A stretch of DNA of 64,000 nucleotides from NCBI GenBank assembly GCA_011009095.1, contig VTPC01090033.1, positions 470,587 to 534,586 of the forward strand, in the 5' to 3' direction. This document shows, one piece after another, positions 26,244 through 38,700 of this stretch. The position numbers were made by a program, and so were the translations under genes. This DNA comes from Ignelater luminosus. Lineage: Eukaryota > Arthropoda > Insecta > Coleoptera > Elateridae. Position 1 is the first letter of the stretch. The number at the start of each line of letters is the position of its first letter. The notes under the pieces are model-generated. The model did not search any database, was not told where the DNA came from, and saw only the letters and a program-made list of their open reading frames with translations.

Positions 26244-27020
26244 CTACTTACTTATAGAAGAAATGAAACTGTTTGAATTAATGAAATAAAGCAAATTAGC
26301 AATTTTGACAGAATTACCAAAATTTAGAATGAAAGACATAAACATTTCCTGTTATTAGTAGATGCTTAGAATGCGGGAGAAGAAACTGCGTGTTTTCTCA
26401 AGACGATTCATTAATTTATAGGATGAATGAATGAGTAGCAAATTTATTTAAACCTGTTTGATGACATGGTGTACTATATAAAATGTTAGGCATCGATATA
26501 TAAAGAACAGTAATGCAGTTTTTTAGTTATGTAGTAGGCTTTGTTGATGGTCTAATAATAAATGTCTCAAGAGCAACCCACCGAAACATGTACCAAACTT
26601 TTCATTCCCTTATTTAATTTTTATGTGGGTTTTAACGACTATCTTCCTATTATTTCATATTAGTGTTAGGTGATTCAAATCTAAACTATCAAATGTCTTA
26701 ATGCTAAATTAGAATGGCTAAATTGCTTAGTTTATACTAATTCTATTCATACGATAAAATCTGTTACAATCTTCTATTTGACTTTTTTTTCTTAACTATA
26801 CTATTAAATAAAATCTCTCTCACATTTTTTTTTAATTCAAACGTCAATTTCAACAACACAATAACAACGAAATCTTAAATTTATTAGTTTCTTTCACAAT
26901 AATATTCTATTTTTATCACTCCGGTAATCTTCGAATCGTTTCGTATTTTGTGCCTCATCGCAATTCCGTTTTATATTGCCAGGGTATTGTATTATTGTAT
27001 ACATTTCCAGTTTCGAACAA
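26244..27020. other. No gene seen (3' flank of the minus-strand exon)
   Basis: AT-rich DNA between the two exon candidates. I see nothing further to annotate. Confidence 0.35.
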
Positions 27021-27026
27021 TTTATT
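27021..27026 (-). promoter_or_regulatory. Poly(A) signal AATAAA for the minus-strand terminal exon
   Basis: TTTATT on the plus strand, 134 bp beyond the stop codon of the exon at 27160-27289 in its reading direction, a sensible 3' UTR distance. Confidence 0.35.
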
Positions 27027-27159
27027 TCTTCTTATCTGAGTGTTAAAAAAAAGAGCATTTCTGCTTTCTACCATTTTGAAAGTTGTAAAAGATCGCCGGA
27101 TCTCCTATAAAATCGGATGAGTAAACTTTGAGCATTGGTTTAATTAAATTCCAAGTCGG

Positions 27160-27289
27160 TTAGAAGAATGGTCCCGTACTAAGTGCTGTTTGTCCAAGAC
27201 TTGTCATTGGATCTGTCGTCCTGTCCAGTAAATCTGCGAGGTCATCCACTCGCAAATGCAGGTCATCGATTTTCTCTTCTACTACTCGG
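27160..27289 (-). CDS. Terminal exon of an unidentified minus-strand gene, coiled-coil C-terminus
   Basis: I do not recognise the gene. After a pyrimidine-rich tract and an AG (plus 27290-27291), 42 codons read in frame to a TAA at 27160-27162. The first part is RVVEEKIDDLHLRVDDLADL and the end is SLGQTALSTGPFF. Hydrophobic residues fall at exon positions 3, 7, 10, 14, 17 and 21, the 4-3-4-3-4 spacing of a two-heptad-plus coiled coil, followed by a short non-helical tail. The exon is GC-richer than its surroundings. The first base completes a split codon, so an upstream exon (to the right in the window) must exist, but I could not find it. A C-terminal coiled coil of this kind is common in oligomeric membrane channels and in cytoskeletal proteins; nothing here decides between them. 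Confidence 0.6.
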
Positions 27290-30200
27290 CTCACGCAACA
27301 AAGAAGTGAGAAATTGCAATGCAGCAGGAATAGAAGGTTTTTATTGATTTAAAGATAAAGCCTCCTCTGTTCTTTCGGAGCTGTGTCAGCAACATATAGT
27401 GAAGAGGGGTGCTATTAAAATAACTTCCCATATCTTTTCGACAAAAGATATAACTACATTCTTATATCTGTCTTTTTTCCGAACCATAAGTGTTCTTTGT
27501 GTGTTACAATTTTATGTTTAAAGATTTATGATGGTTGTTAAAATGTTCCAGTTTTTCATTTTTTCCCCTTTTTATTTTTTATACGAAGTGCTGACAAGAG
27601 TTCCAATATTGAGCCATTTTGTAATTTTGCGCTAAAAACTGCCATGTAGGTCAAATTGTTTTTGTTGTTTTATTTTCGAGAAGGTTAATTGTAAGTTGAA
27701 TTTTTTATGAACTCAACTGTGACTGTGTAAAAGTTTCTCAGAATTTGAATCAACTCTTGACGAGTTTTCATATTTAAATAATTTTTAAAATGTTCTTTTC
27801 GTGGCACATTTTACATGAATGTGGTATTTGTATTTGTTAGGTATCTCATTTTTGGAAGTTCAAAATAAGGCGAATAAAATCGTAGGCAAAGTTTACATGA
27901 AGTCGTTAAATTTACAAGGAAGGTGTGTTGGGTAAAATGGCTAGCATATTGCAATAATCTCTTTTGTTGTATTTCTTGATCATCAGATTAACATCAAATC
28001 AAATTATTATAACATTTTAAAATAATAGTAGAAGTATATTATATTACTCTTGTTCCTGCTTTCTACCGTACACAGTCCTTGAAACTTTTTAAACGCTCCG
28101 CGATTGTTAATGATAGATTAAAAGAATGAAGCACCTGCAATAAAACACCAAAAGATAAAATTCAGCGCCGCTCAGCTGTCAAGATCCAGTAATATTAAGA
28201 AGAAAAAATCTCAACTCCGAAGCCTCTTAAACTGTACACAGCTCTAATTTCTTCCTCGATTCTTTCTTGAATGTCTTTTCCTGTTTAAACTAAGCATTAA
28301 CTTTTGAACTTCTTTAAGTCTCGTCTTTTCCAATTATGCAAAATTTTACCTCGAGTAACGAGAGAGAAATGTTGTCATTTAAAATCCCAAAAACTGTTAT
28401 CGTTTCGAGCTGCCGAGTAGCGGCTCAACAGAACTGCAATTATGCAGCGCTTAAGTGGTTTTATTTTCATTAGAAGAAAAAGCCAAACAAAATCTTCAGG
28501 TGCCTCACGGGTATTCACGCCTTACAACTATAAGCAAGAAGATTCTTTGTCTCCGCCTGTTTGTACGAATACAAACATTAGTTGTTTCTGCTGAAGTTGT
28601 GACGCTGTCGTTTGCACGACTATTCGAGTTTCGAGTTCTTTATTGCTTTTGTTCGGGGTCTAGACTTAAAACATAAATAAAAGAAGGATGCTCCGATGAA
28701 CGTTTTGTAAAATTATTTTCCTGAACATGCCCCGTTAAGGAAGAAATTGAGCATCGCATTTATAAAGCAACATCTGTTTGTGATCAACATCAAATAAAAT
28801 CTTCTTGAAGGAAAGTTTTTTTTTTTTATATTGGCGACGTCAGAAACTCCCACTTTACCCGCAGGCTTAAACTTTTGTTAAAAACTTCCTAGGAAAAGCG
28901 GCTTTAAAAACATTTTCCATAATCAGTATATTGGTTGTAAGGAGGCTTTCGTTATTAATTTGGTTTTGATAGGGCAAACCACTTTGAAAACTAAAGATAT
29001 TTTTGGAGCATTTTAATAATAAAACGTATTAAAGATCAAATTAATCTTAGAGGAAAATAAGCTTTAAATACAGGTGCTTAACGTATACGTAAGGCTTGAT
29101 GCCTATAATATACGAGGACTGCAATAAAATTTTCTAATTTACACTACTAAAGCTATCTAAATCTATAAAGTATGTTAGCTGTCATTTTTACTGCAATATT
29201 GTATAACTTGAATATTCCTCACAACATGAATCTTTCTGTGCATATTTTTATTGTATATACAAAGTATGGAGACTTCGGCTTTATCTCATAACTATGAGAC
29301 GACGATTTTTTATATCAAAACGAGTTCTAACATACTTATTTGTTAATAAATGTACAGCGTTTTGCACAAATAATGTTGCGGTACATTTTTTAAATAAAAC
29401 AATAGAATATACAAAGTCTAATTTTGTACTCTATTACTATTAGTTATGCAAAGTTACTTTTAGCCTTTTAAGAAATCTATAAAGGGTAAACGCACCAATA
29501 CCCGACCACCTAAACAATATTTGAAATTTAAACGTCTTTAAATTAAAAACTAAATAACGTTTATTAATGAAACTTTATCTAGATTTATGTATACGTAAAT
29601 GGTATACATGCTCAACCATCAAAAGTCGTAAAACGTTTAGTTTTATACTGAAAAAAAAATTATCAAAACCTGCACTTTGTACCAGTAAGCGGCCGCTCTG
29701 TACTAAAAGTCGACCTCAAAGTCCCAGCAGTCGGCGTGTAAATCGTGTAAATGTAATGATTACATACAAGTTCTTGGAAACTTTATTCGGATCACATGTT
29801 TGGCAAATAAGATCTTTATTAGCGATATCTCCATAATAAAACAAAAAAATGTAGTACATTTTAATGGTACCATTAAAGGCATTAATGTAGAACTTGTTTT
29901 TCAAATCATTTTCTTTTGTACAACTGATTATACCTTTTTGGCACTTTGTATATTTAATTTTTGTATTTACTAACATCGGATCCTATGTTATTATATTTCT
30001 TAGTTTCTGAAGTGGTCTTATGAACATGTTGAGTTTCTAAAATTAGATTTATTTTGAAAAGAAAGTAATTGTCAAATAAATGACGAAAAGATTAGTAAAT
30101 GTAGACAATGAATAAACAAAATTCAATTGAGCAATAATCATACAAAAATGTCAGTTTTGTGAAATATCTAGTGCTCTACAGTGCAGTGGCAAGCCGCGAA

Positions 30201-33200
30201 CTGGTGACTAGACGAATCTGTAGACACCAGTACGCCTCTATCATTATTTTCTATATTTGTTATTTAAATTCATGATTTGTTGTATTCAATATGAAGGAGT
30301 ACTGCTTAGATTTAACAAACAAAAATTTTCAGAAAAATGTTAAGAAGAATGCGTAAATCTTACTTAGAACGCAAGTGATTCACTTCAACGAAAACGCAGT
30401 AAATGACGGTCGTCTTAGCACAATCACGTTTTAGGAGTAATTAAAAACTAATAATTGACATATAATTTTCACTTGCGGGAATTAATGTAATAATACTTAG
30501 AATTAAGAATGGTAGATAACACAGAACTAAAGCAATAATTCATTAGGCGGCGGGCTACTAGAACCGGACGCATTTAGGTGTGTTTACCCTATTTCCTTTC
30601 GTGTATATTCGCATTTTATGCATCAAAACGATGTTAAGATCAACGAACTTATCATTTATTTAAAATTAATAAATTTTGTATTTTGTTTACTTTAAACGGT
30701 ATATTTTAATCATGCCAGTCCTACTAATAATATAAAATTAATTTAAAAATGCGGAATGAAACTTAATGCCGCTAGTCAGCATATCGTTATCGAGAACTAT
30801 ACACATTTGGCATGCAGCCGATCAGTTTTAAGATTGTATTCAAGCCATTGACTTGGCTGTTACTTAGAGGTACATTCTATAAACAAACAATCATTTTTAT
30901 GCGTACGTTAAACATGCATTTTTCTTTGCACCTCTTATGGTAAATGACTCGGTCCCTGCAGAAATGTCCTAAGTGTAAGTATTAATGTGAATTCAGATTA
31001 TAAGCATTTGATTAGTTGTTCTACTAAAACAATACACGGCGACATCATTTATGCAAAAAATTGTACGTAAGATACCAAGGCAACTGACTAGGTTATTTTT
31101 GAACATTAGTGTCTTGAAAGACCATTACTATTTTTTATTTGTCAACTTTAAGCATGAATATTCTAAATACATACATGCAAATATAACAAAGCTTCCTGCT
31201 GATAAAGGTGACGCATTCAAGAGAATATTAATCAATAGAGCATGAACTACTGATAATAAATTGTTTTACAACTAAAACAACGACGTAAATCCTAAAGTGT
31301 CCATAACTAATATTTACGTGCTATTTCGTAACTTTAGGTATGTAAACTTCACAAGAAATTGAAAAGAAAACATAATTTTATTCATATACGCAATTAAAAG
31401 GATTCACCATTCTTTTAGTATTGCAGTTTAATCCAAGGATACGAAAATATAAGAATGATATAACTACCATACCATAATAAAATAAATTTAATTAATTTAG
31501 ATTTGCTGGCGTTAATTTAATTTAAAGAAATAAAATCTTTTTTTTAATAGCTTCTAAATAAATACACAAAAACAAAAGGCTTTTCTCTCTATTTAGCTTC
31601 TTGATTCCATCGATAAGTTACGTTATCCCTTAATTTATTAAATATTCAAATTAGTTTCTATTTGGTTAAATTTGCATTTGTAATGTAATTAGTATCAAAT
31701 AAAAAAAATGCGTTTGAGAAAGTTCGACTTAACAAATTTCCACTGATTAGGTATACATTGAGTTAATAACTATTTTTTTCTCTTTAAATATGAAAAGTAT
31801 TAAAAATCTTTTTTATTCTCCAGATTATGTTATGAAAATCTTAATTTTATAAACACAATATTAATCGAGATATTGAAACGTGGCATCTTCGGAATCTTCT
31901 ATAAAATATTCATGGTAATTAAAGAGAAGTAGCTGAGACGCACCGGATTAGTCAATTGGGTGACTTTGGCATGGGTAAGAGATTACTCGTAGAAATATAG
32001 AATATCTGTCTTCATAAAGCAGAGCAATCAAAATGGAACCGGAAGTATGTGTCATTGTTGAAATACAAATTGTATATTCAACGTTTGAGTTACTTTCTTA
32101 AGGAGTTTCTTCAGAACATTAAACATGTTAGAGGCGAAAGTCTATTAAAGTAACTGCATTATCTCGTACTATTCATCTATCTCTAAATATCTATTTTGCT
32201 TGTGTATGAGCGAATATCAAGATTTTTGCTTACGCGACCTCTATATTTATACTCTACAAATTGGCAAACCCTTATTTTATGAAAGTGTGAATGCAAATCC
32301 GATGCAGCGATCTGTGATCCGACGAGTCTGGCTCAGATCGTTCGGGTTTGTTTTTATTCAGCTCGTTGTTATGCTATGTTACCGTTTATTGATTTTCTAG
32401 TTCCATATTATTCACTTTGGCTTTTAATTTCAATTGGGTCTTGCAATTATCATCTAGGTACTGTTGAAACAAAGCATAGATAAATCGAATTGAGATTCTC
32501 TAGTGTTGATAATCAACTATTTTCTGATAACACTAAATTTTTGTAATGAAAACCACTATTACTAAATCTTTGAGGTAGTTTGGATATAAATAGCTACACA
32601 TCTCGTATTCCAGTCCCTTCATAATTATTTATTGTCATAAATTTATAAAAAAGATCATAAGATGTACCATTTGATTCATGTTCTGTTTGAAATTTGAAAT
32701 ATAACTCATGTTGAAAACAAAGCTTTCGCAACATAGTTAACTTTGATTTTGATAATCATAAGGGACCTCAAAGTTATCTGCGTGCAACTTAGAAGGCCAA
32801 TAACTCTGGAACTATAGAACAAATAGACTAAGGTTCCATTTGAAAACTCTATCAATATGTTGGTGAACTCGACAGTTCAAGCTGTAATGCAGACTGGAAT
32901 GCATTTGCTAGGGATGCTAAGGCTTATCTAGGGCCCAAAGTTCTTAACAAAGTATTTTTTGGAATCGACATGAAAGGCCCAAAAACCCCTTAAGGCTCGG
33001 GGTCCGTCGAGTCCTCTCCAGAATCTCTACTTATTAAAAATCGTCCTAACTTTCTCAAAATCGAACTAATGTCAATAAGTATCATAAATCTCCCAAGAAA
33101 ATTGAAAAATTTCTCAAAAAAAGTATCATAAAATCATAAATAATTTTTTTAAAGTATCAGTAGAAGGCTTGAGTTTATGACTTCTGCCATCCGGACACAA

Positions 33201-33415
33201 TCTTTTTGACACTATTGTATATGAGAAATAATCGCGCCAGCACTTAGAGATCTGTACTGGCATACTCACTAATTTAAAAAGAAAGTAAAAACCTGTTGAT
33301 TTTAAGCCAGATAAATTGGATTTAATAGTGTTAAACCAGTACCCCTCCAATCTGATTCTACAATCTGATTCAACTTTATTATTCTCAAGTTGAAAAATGC
33401 TGGGGTAAATGTTGT
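27290..33415. other. Unassigned AT-rich DNA, possibly intron of the minus-strand gene
   Basis: If 27160-27289 is a last exon, this stretch to its right should be its intron. No further exon could be defended by eye. GC-richer patches at 28400-28440, 29690-29740 and 32290-32350 were looked at and give no convincing frame. Confidence 0.35.
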
Positions 33416-33479
33416 GGTTTTTGTTTAGGCGACAGTTGTTAGAAATAAGATCATTGATCTTATCCGTACCGAGATGAGC

Positions 33480-33725
33480 TTATATCGAAAAAGAATAATT
33501 CTGGAGTTCAACACGATGGCGCAACTCCACATTTTGTAGTTGCTGTTGGAAGATATCTCAGTCAAGTTTCTCAAATACGTGGATAGTGACCGTTGACTAC
33601 CCATCAAGATACCGGACCTTACTCCATTAAATCAATCAAAATCACAGTTTACAAAAGTAACCCTAACAATATTAAAGAACTGAAGAATAGAATTCAAACA
33701 GAATGTAAAGATCCCATAAATATTT
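33480..33725 (+). pseudogene. Decayed Tc1/mariner-superfamily transposase fragment
   Basis: Three blocks of the C-terminal half of a DDE transposase occur in the right order but in different frames. QHDGATPHFVVAVGRYLSQV (about 33511-33571) corresponds to the usual QQDGAPPH block with the second catalytic Asp. IPDLTPLN (about 33607-33630) is the usual SPDLTPLD block, with the third acidic residue replaced by Asn. YKSNPNNIKELKNRIQTEC-like sequence (about 33650-33712) is the helical tail. Stops and frame changes separate them. The N-terminal half was not found. Dead copy, different family from the mariner at 6.8 kb. Confidence 0.6.
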
Positions 33726-34829
33726 AAATTCAAAAGCTCCAAAATTTAGACCCTAAGTATAATATAAGTAATCAAATTTTCATTAAGAGTTCTATTAAAA
33801 AATGTTGATGACGTCACAACTAATAAGTAAAATAAATGAAGTGGAAGATGAGCAATTAAAAATAAAAATCAGGAGTCGGCGAATTTTTTCAAAATGTTTT
33901 TATATTCCGAAATAATGAATTGTACACATATACGCAAGTGATAACGTTTTAGGTACAGTCTATCAAATTAAATGCGAATTGGAAGACCATATAAATTGCG
34001 TAATAATTAATGCACAGGTTTTTATTACAATATGTATTGTAAATTGTTTAGATAGTATTTATTCTTCAATACATAATATATTATTGTAATAAAAAAATAC
34101 AATGTGCAACAATTATTAAGCGATTTAAATCCTTCGAATTCTTATTTAATTTTCTAAAGACTCTACATACATATAAATTAAAACAGCTTTTCTTTAAACC
34201 ACGAGTTTTGAGTTGGTCGTAAGGCTCTCGTTTAGTATTACACTTTACTAATTGAATTGGAAGCCAGATTTTATTACTAAAGTAAATTTAATATTTAATT
34301 AGAGAAATTAAAGAAAGTTCCCGTGATGAAGATGAATGAAACGCTCTTTTTAGAAAATGGAACATGTATTCTGACGGGATTCGCCTATTATTGGTTTTAT
34401 TCCGAGAAGCTTGGAAATTTGCCAAAGTTTTGCTTTTAAAACTCTTCTTTTTTAAAACTTTTTGTTGGTATAATTAATATTCTAATACCTACTTCGAAAT
34501 TTTCAACCCTGATTTCATCGTTCTCGAGTTGATTTTATAAAAACAATAAAGTTTATTTGTTTTCTTAAAGAAACTTATGCATTATTTAACCGTTTTTCCA
34601 TTTTTCAATAAAATGTCTAGACGTTAAGCTTGGCAAGTCTTTATGTACACAAAAGGTTGAATCATCTTGTCTAGATTGTTATGTTGCGTATAAAAAAATT
34701 TGTTCTGTAACTAATAAACAAAAATCATTTTATATAGAGCATAAGATAAAATTAAAACAACTAATTCTATAAGAGCAGTTGACAATTTTTATTTCTATAC
34801 AAGCCATTCCTCATTTTCTATAAAAATTA
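33726..34829. other. Unassigned AT-rich DNA
   Basis: Upstream of the BCOR-like gene; no exon supported. Confidence 0.35.
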
Positions 34830-34839
34830 CTTTCATATC

Positions 34840-35000
34840 CTTCACAGCTTTTGAGGGTGACGCATACAAAACTAACAGCACTGGAGGGCGATGTTCTAGA
34901 AGCGCCGATATCGACTGGGGCTTGGTGCGACGCCCTATGGGATGTCCCGCCGCTATTATTTTGACCTCAATAAATAACGCGAAGATTAGACGGCGACCTA
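34840..35000. promoter_or_regulatory. GC-richer patch upstream of the BCOR-like gene
   Basis: Base composition rises between about 34880 and 34970. It could be a distal 5' non-coding exon (a TCCTTCACAG acceptor-like tract ends near 34848) or a promoter element. Nothing decides. Confidence 0.25.
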
Positions 35001-35439
35001 CGCATAATACAAATATTTCATTGTTTTGTTTGATTTGAAGAAATTCTGATAATTTCTAAAAGAAGTAAAAAGCTCTATTAAACGTATTATTTTTTGAAAT
35101 TTCCATTTAAACAAGTTGTCATTAAAAGCTATAGTAGTGTATATTGAACTTTAGCGTCGTTTTTCCTTTTGTGACGAGAAATCGAGAATCAAAGGACAGC
35201 GAACTAAAAAAGAAAAAGAAAAATAATAGCAGAAAGCAATTTTGTCGAATTGATTTATTTGATGTAGGTATAAGCTATTATTTGTTGAGGGGTTTTACAT
35301 TTAATTCTTTCATGTCTAGAATTATTTATTTTAAAAGTTTTAACATCGTCGTCCATCCGAATATCGGAATATATTAAGTGCTCGTTTTACTAAAGCTTTT
35401 TAAAGCTGGTTGTTAATCTTGTCCTGTAAACCATTTCAA

Positions 35440-35600
35440 AAGCTCAAATCAGCGAGCGACATTTAATACTGCAGCCCGGATCTTTGTTACCGTCAACATG
35501 ACTGACGCCGTTGCTAGGACAACGACGCCGGGTCGCAAGTTTTGCCTTGAAATGCTACCGACGCTCGGCTATGAAACTTCACGGGCGGGCGTAATTAGGT
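35440..35600 (+). promoter_or_regulatory. Putative promoter / 5' UTR of the BCOR-like gene with an RFX X-box-like site
   Basis: A CG-rich island just upstream of the first coding exon. GTTGCTAGGACAAC at 35510-35523 is a near-palindrome matching the shape of the RFX X-box (GTTGCC-AT-GG-AAC type) and lies between two GACGCC copies. An ATG at 35498 in good insect context (GTCAACATGA) opens a 48-codon frame that ends at 35644; it is either an upstream ORF in the 5' UTR or a chance frame. Confidence 0.35.
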
Positions 35601-35698
35601 TTCGAATTTATATAGTTAAACTATCTTATGTTTCTTTTTTGTAATTACTTCCATATATTTTTATTAAAACTAAATGCACTTCCACGTTTTAAAATAAG

Positions 35699-35755
35699 GT
35701 GAACAATTTGTTAACAAATTCAGAGAACTATATTAACAAGATCTTTTTGTTTCAG
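35699..35755 (+). other. Putative 57-bp intron in the 5' UTR
   Basis: ATAAG|GTGAAC at 35699 and TTTTTGTTTCAG ending at 35755 bound a 57-bp intron, the same size class as two coding introns of this gene (62 and 57 bp). The acceptor is good; the donor is only fair. If the donor is elsewhere, the 5' exon changes but the coding start at 35787 need not. Confidence 0.4.
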
Positions 35756-35786
35756 CTCATATTGGAGCTGGTGGAAAGTGCAGGAC

Positions 35787-38700
35787 ATGGATGTTTCCTT
35801 TACCAACGTACTGGAGGGCGCGCGTCAGTACTTTCAGGGGTTGCCTTCTGTTTCGTGTTCAACGGCCAACACTTCGTATGCAACTGGAGGTGAACGTCAA
35901 ACCAATCACTATGGAGTGGAACAAAGTCAAGAAAGAACTCCATCTACTTCTTCATATTGGCCGCCACATCAAGACGCTCAACTACGAGCTCCAACACGAG
36001 ATCGAGTACCTATCGATTCTATGCAAAGACCGCCTTCCCATCAGTCGGAAACGCCAAGGCCTTCATCACATAACCAAACAGTTAATTCGCTACAAGAACA
36101 ACTGAGACCTCCTAATAATTACCACCCTCAAAATCAAAGTGTCCATCAAGAGCAATCAATTCCGACATCACATTCGTTTCAATTCCCCAGACCACATTCG
36201 AGAGAAGTACAACATGCCCCTCCACAACAGCAACAATACCAATCCCATATTTTACCAAATCCTTCGTACCATCAATCTTCAACATCGCAACAAAATCAAG
36301 CAAGAACGCCTACAAGAATGCAGGATCAAGCAACATCCAACTCAATGTCTTCTCAATCGTATCATCAAATGCAGCAATCACAAAATCATAATCAGCCCCA
36401 AAACCATGCCCAACAGCATTCAACACAATCGTATGCCGCTTACCAACAACCTAGATCCTATTATCCCGTGCATACTCAGGCGCAACCTCAATCTCAGTCT
36501 TACCACCATTCCTACCAAGTTGCTTCCAGTCAGCCTTATTCTCAGCCTCAAGAAGCGTACGTCCATCAATCGTACCCTCCGCATTCCCAAAATTCGTTTC
36601 AAAATGACAATAGCTACACCACATCGAAAACATCAACTCAAGAAGTAAACCATATGAAAGATAGCCAGTCCTCGCAAAATCAAACATCACAACCGTATAG
36701 AACTACTCATAACTTACCTCCGATTGCTGCACTATCCTCTCTCAATTATCATTCCAGTAGAAGTAGTAGAGAAGCGATGCGAATTGCTAATAACAAAACG
36801 CGTATACCCACAGCAATACCTACGTCTACTTATTCTGCCAAACCTCCTTCTGAAGTATCGGTTGCATCTCAACATACCTCAAGGGTACCGTTGCAGTATT
36901 CAGTTCACAATAGTCATAAGGAATATGCAACTAACGTACAACAAAGTAGACCAGCGGTTAGTCAAGCTTATCAGTATACTACGGCGGTTACCACACAATC
37001 TAACAGTCATTACACATCTACTTCGGGAAGTTTACAGACACCAATATCCGTTCCGCATCAGTCTTCCAGTAGTCATTCCCACTTCCAAAGTCCTCCAACT
37101 TATTCTCATCAAGATACCACAAGAACATATCAACCTCAAAATTCTAAAGTAATCCAACAAGCTCCGGCACCAGTAAATCAAGGCATTGGCGCTACTGCAA
37201 ATAATGGAATTGCGTCCGTCATGAAACAAAAACGTGAATCGCCATTAGATTTGTCCGTTAAGACTGTGAGAACATCGGCAGATTCTACTCTTGACGATGT
37301 TGAAACGAACGCTACCGATGTTCAAAGACTATCGAAATATTATCAAACTGGTAGACCACCTATGCATTCCCCGATGCAAGCACCGACATCATATCCTACC
37401 TACGACGTATACGCTAATTCATTTCATAGGAATCTCGCAGCAAAACCGGCCCAAGTATCTAATTCATCAGCTACAGGTGCACCTAAAGTGGACTTTTTTC
37501 CTAATTTTAACATTTCTGCTCTCAGTCAAACGCCTCCCAGTAATAAAGTCGATAACCGACGATTGCCTGTTCAGTCCACCTATGATGTAAACCAACGACA
37601 AGCAGCGTATGATAGGAAAAATGTTTATCAGCAAATAGTTACTCCTCAAACAGCTAATAGTTTACCTCCTCGGCATCCTGTAAATACCATACCAGCTGCT
37701 GCACATGTCAATTCTTCTAATTCATCTAATTCCATGTTGCAAACGCCTGCAAAGAAGCCTATGCACGGATTGCCCAGAATAGACTTTTTGCCATCAACTC
37801 ATAAAAATTCAACAATATATGCTGCACCTGCGAACGATACACAAAGGAAACGAACACCCGAACAGATTCCTGCAATGGTTCCTAGTAAAATACCGAAAGT
37901 TGATGTGTGGAGGCAAACTATTGATCAACAGATTGAACAAAGATTATCTTCATATGCCAAATCGAGATTACAGCAGGAACAGATGCAAAAACAGCAGCAA
38001 AATATTCCAAATAAGCAGCTCGTTAATGGGAATTACGCTTCTGTTAATCAAGATCGAACTAAAGATTTATACGCTTCTACATATCATCGACCACCGTATA
38101 ACACTTTGCAGAATCCGCAAACGTATACTAGCACAAATCATTACAATAACGTTCAAGCAAATCATAATCAAACATACGTGCCTACTGCATCTGCTCATCA
38201 GTATCCTGGTTATGCAAATCATGGATCTCAACCACAACAAACTCTCTATCCTCAACATTCGTTATCAAGAACTAATTCTAATCCCTCGTTACCAGTTGGT
38301 GCAAATAGAAATAATGTGGGAGGTGCAGCAGATAGACGAGTATTAAGTTTGTTACGAAATAGCTTAGAAATTAAGGGTGCCAAAGAGGCGCAAAAGAAAT
38401 TAGAACAGGAACAATATAAACCTCCTCCAGAACCTCCTCCTCATCATCCCCGATCAGATATTCAGCAACCGTCGACTGATGTTATGGCACCATTACAACC
38501 TAAACCGGGATTAGTAGGTCGTCATAATATGTCACCGTTTGCGGCTACTAGTTTGTTTGACAGAAATAGCAATACACCTCCCACATACAAATTACATATA
38601 CCAAAAGCCATCGATTCGATAAAATTTGATGGCGATATGTCAAAAGATAATAGAATCTCCGATAAAATGAATAAACATACCGATAGTAATCATCCTACAA

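Noticed and set aside
35778-35786. GTG as the start of the BCOR-like protein
   Set aside because: Non-ATG starts are rare in animals; the frame is open simply back to the splice acceptor at 35755, and ATG 35787 has a good context.
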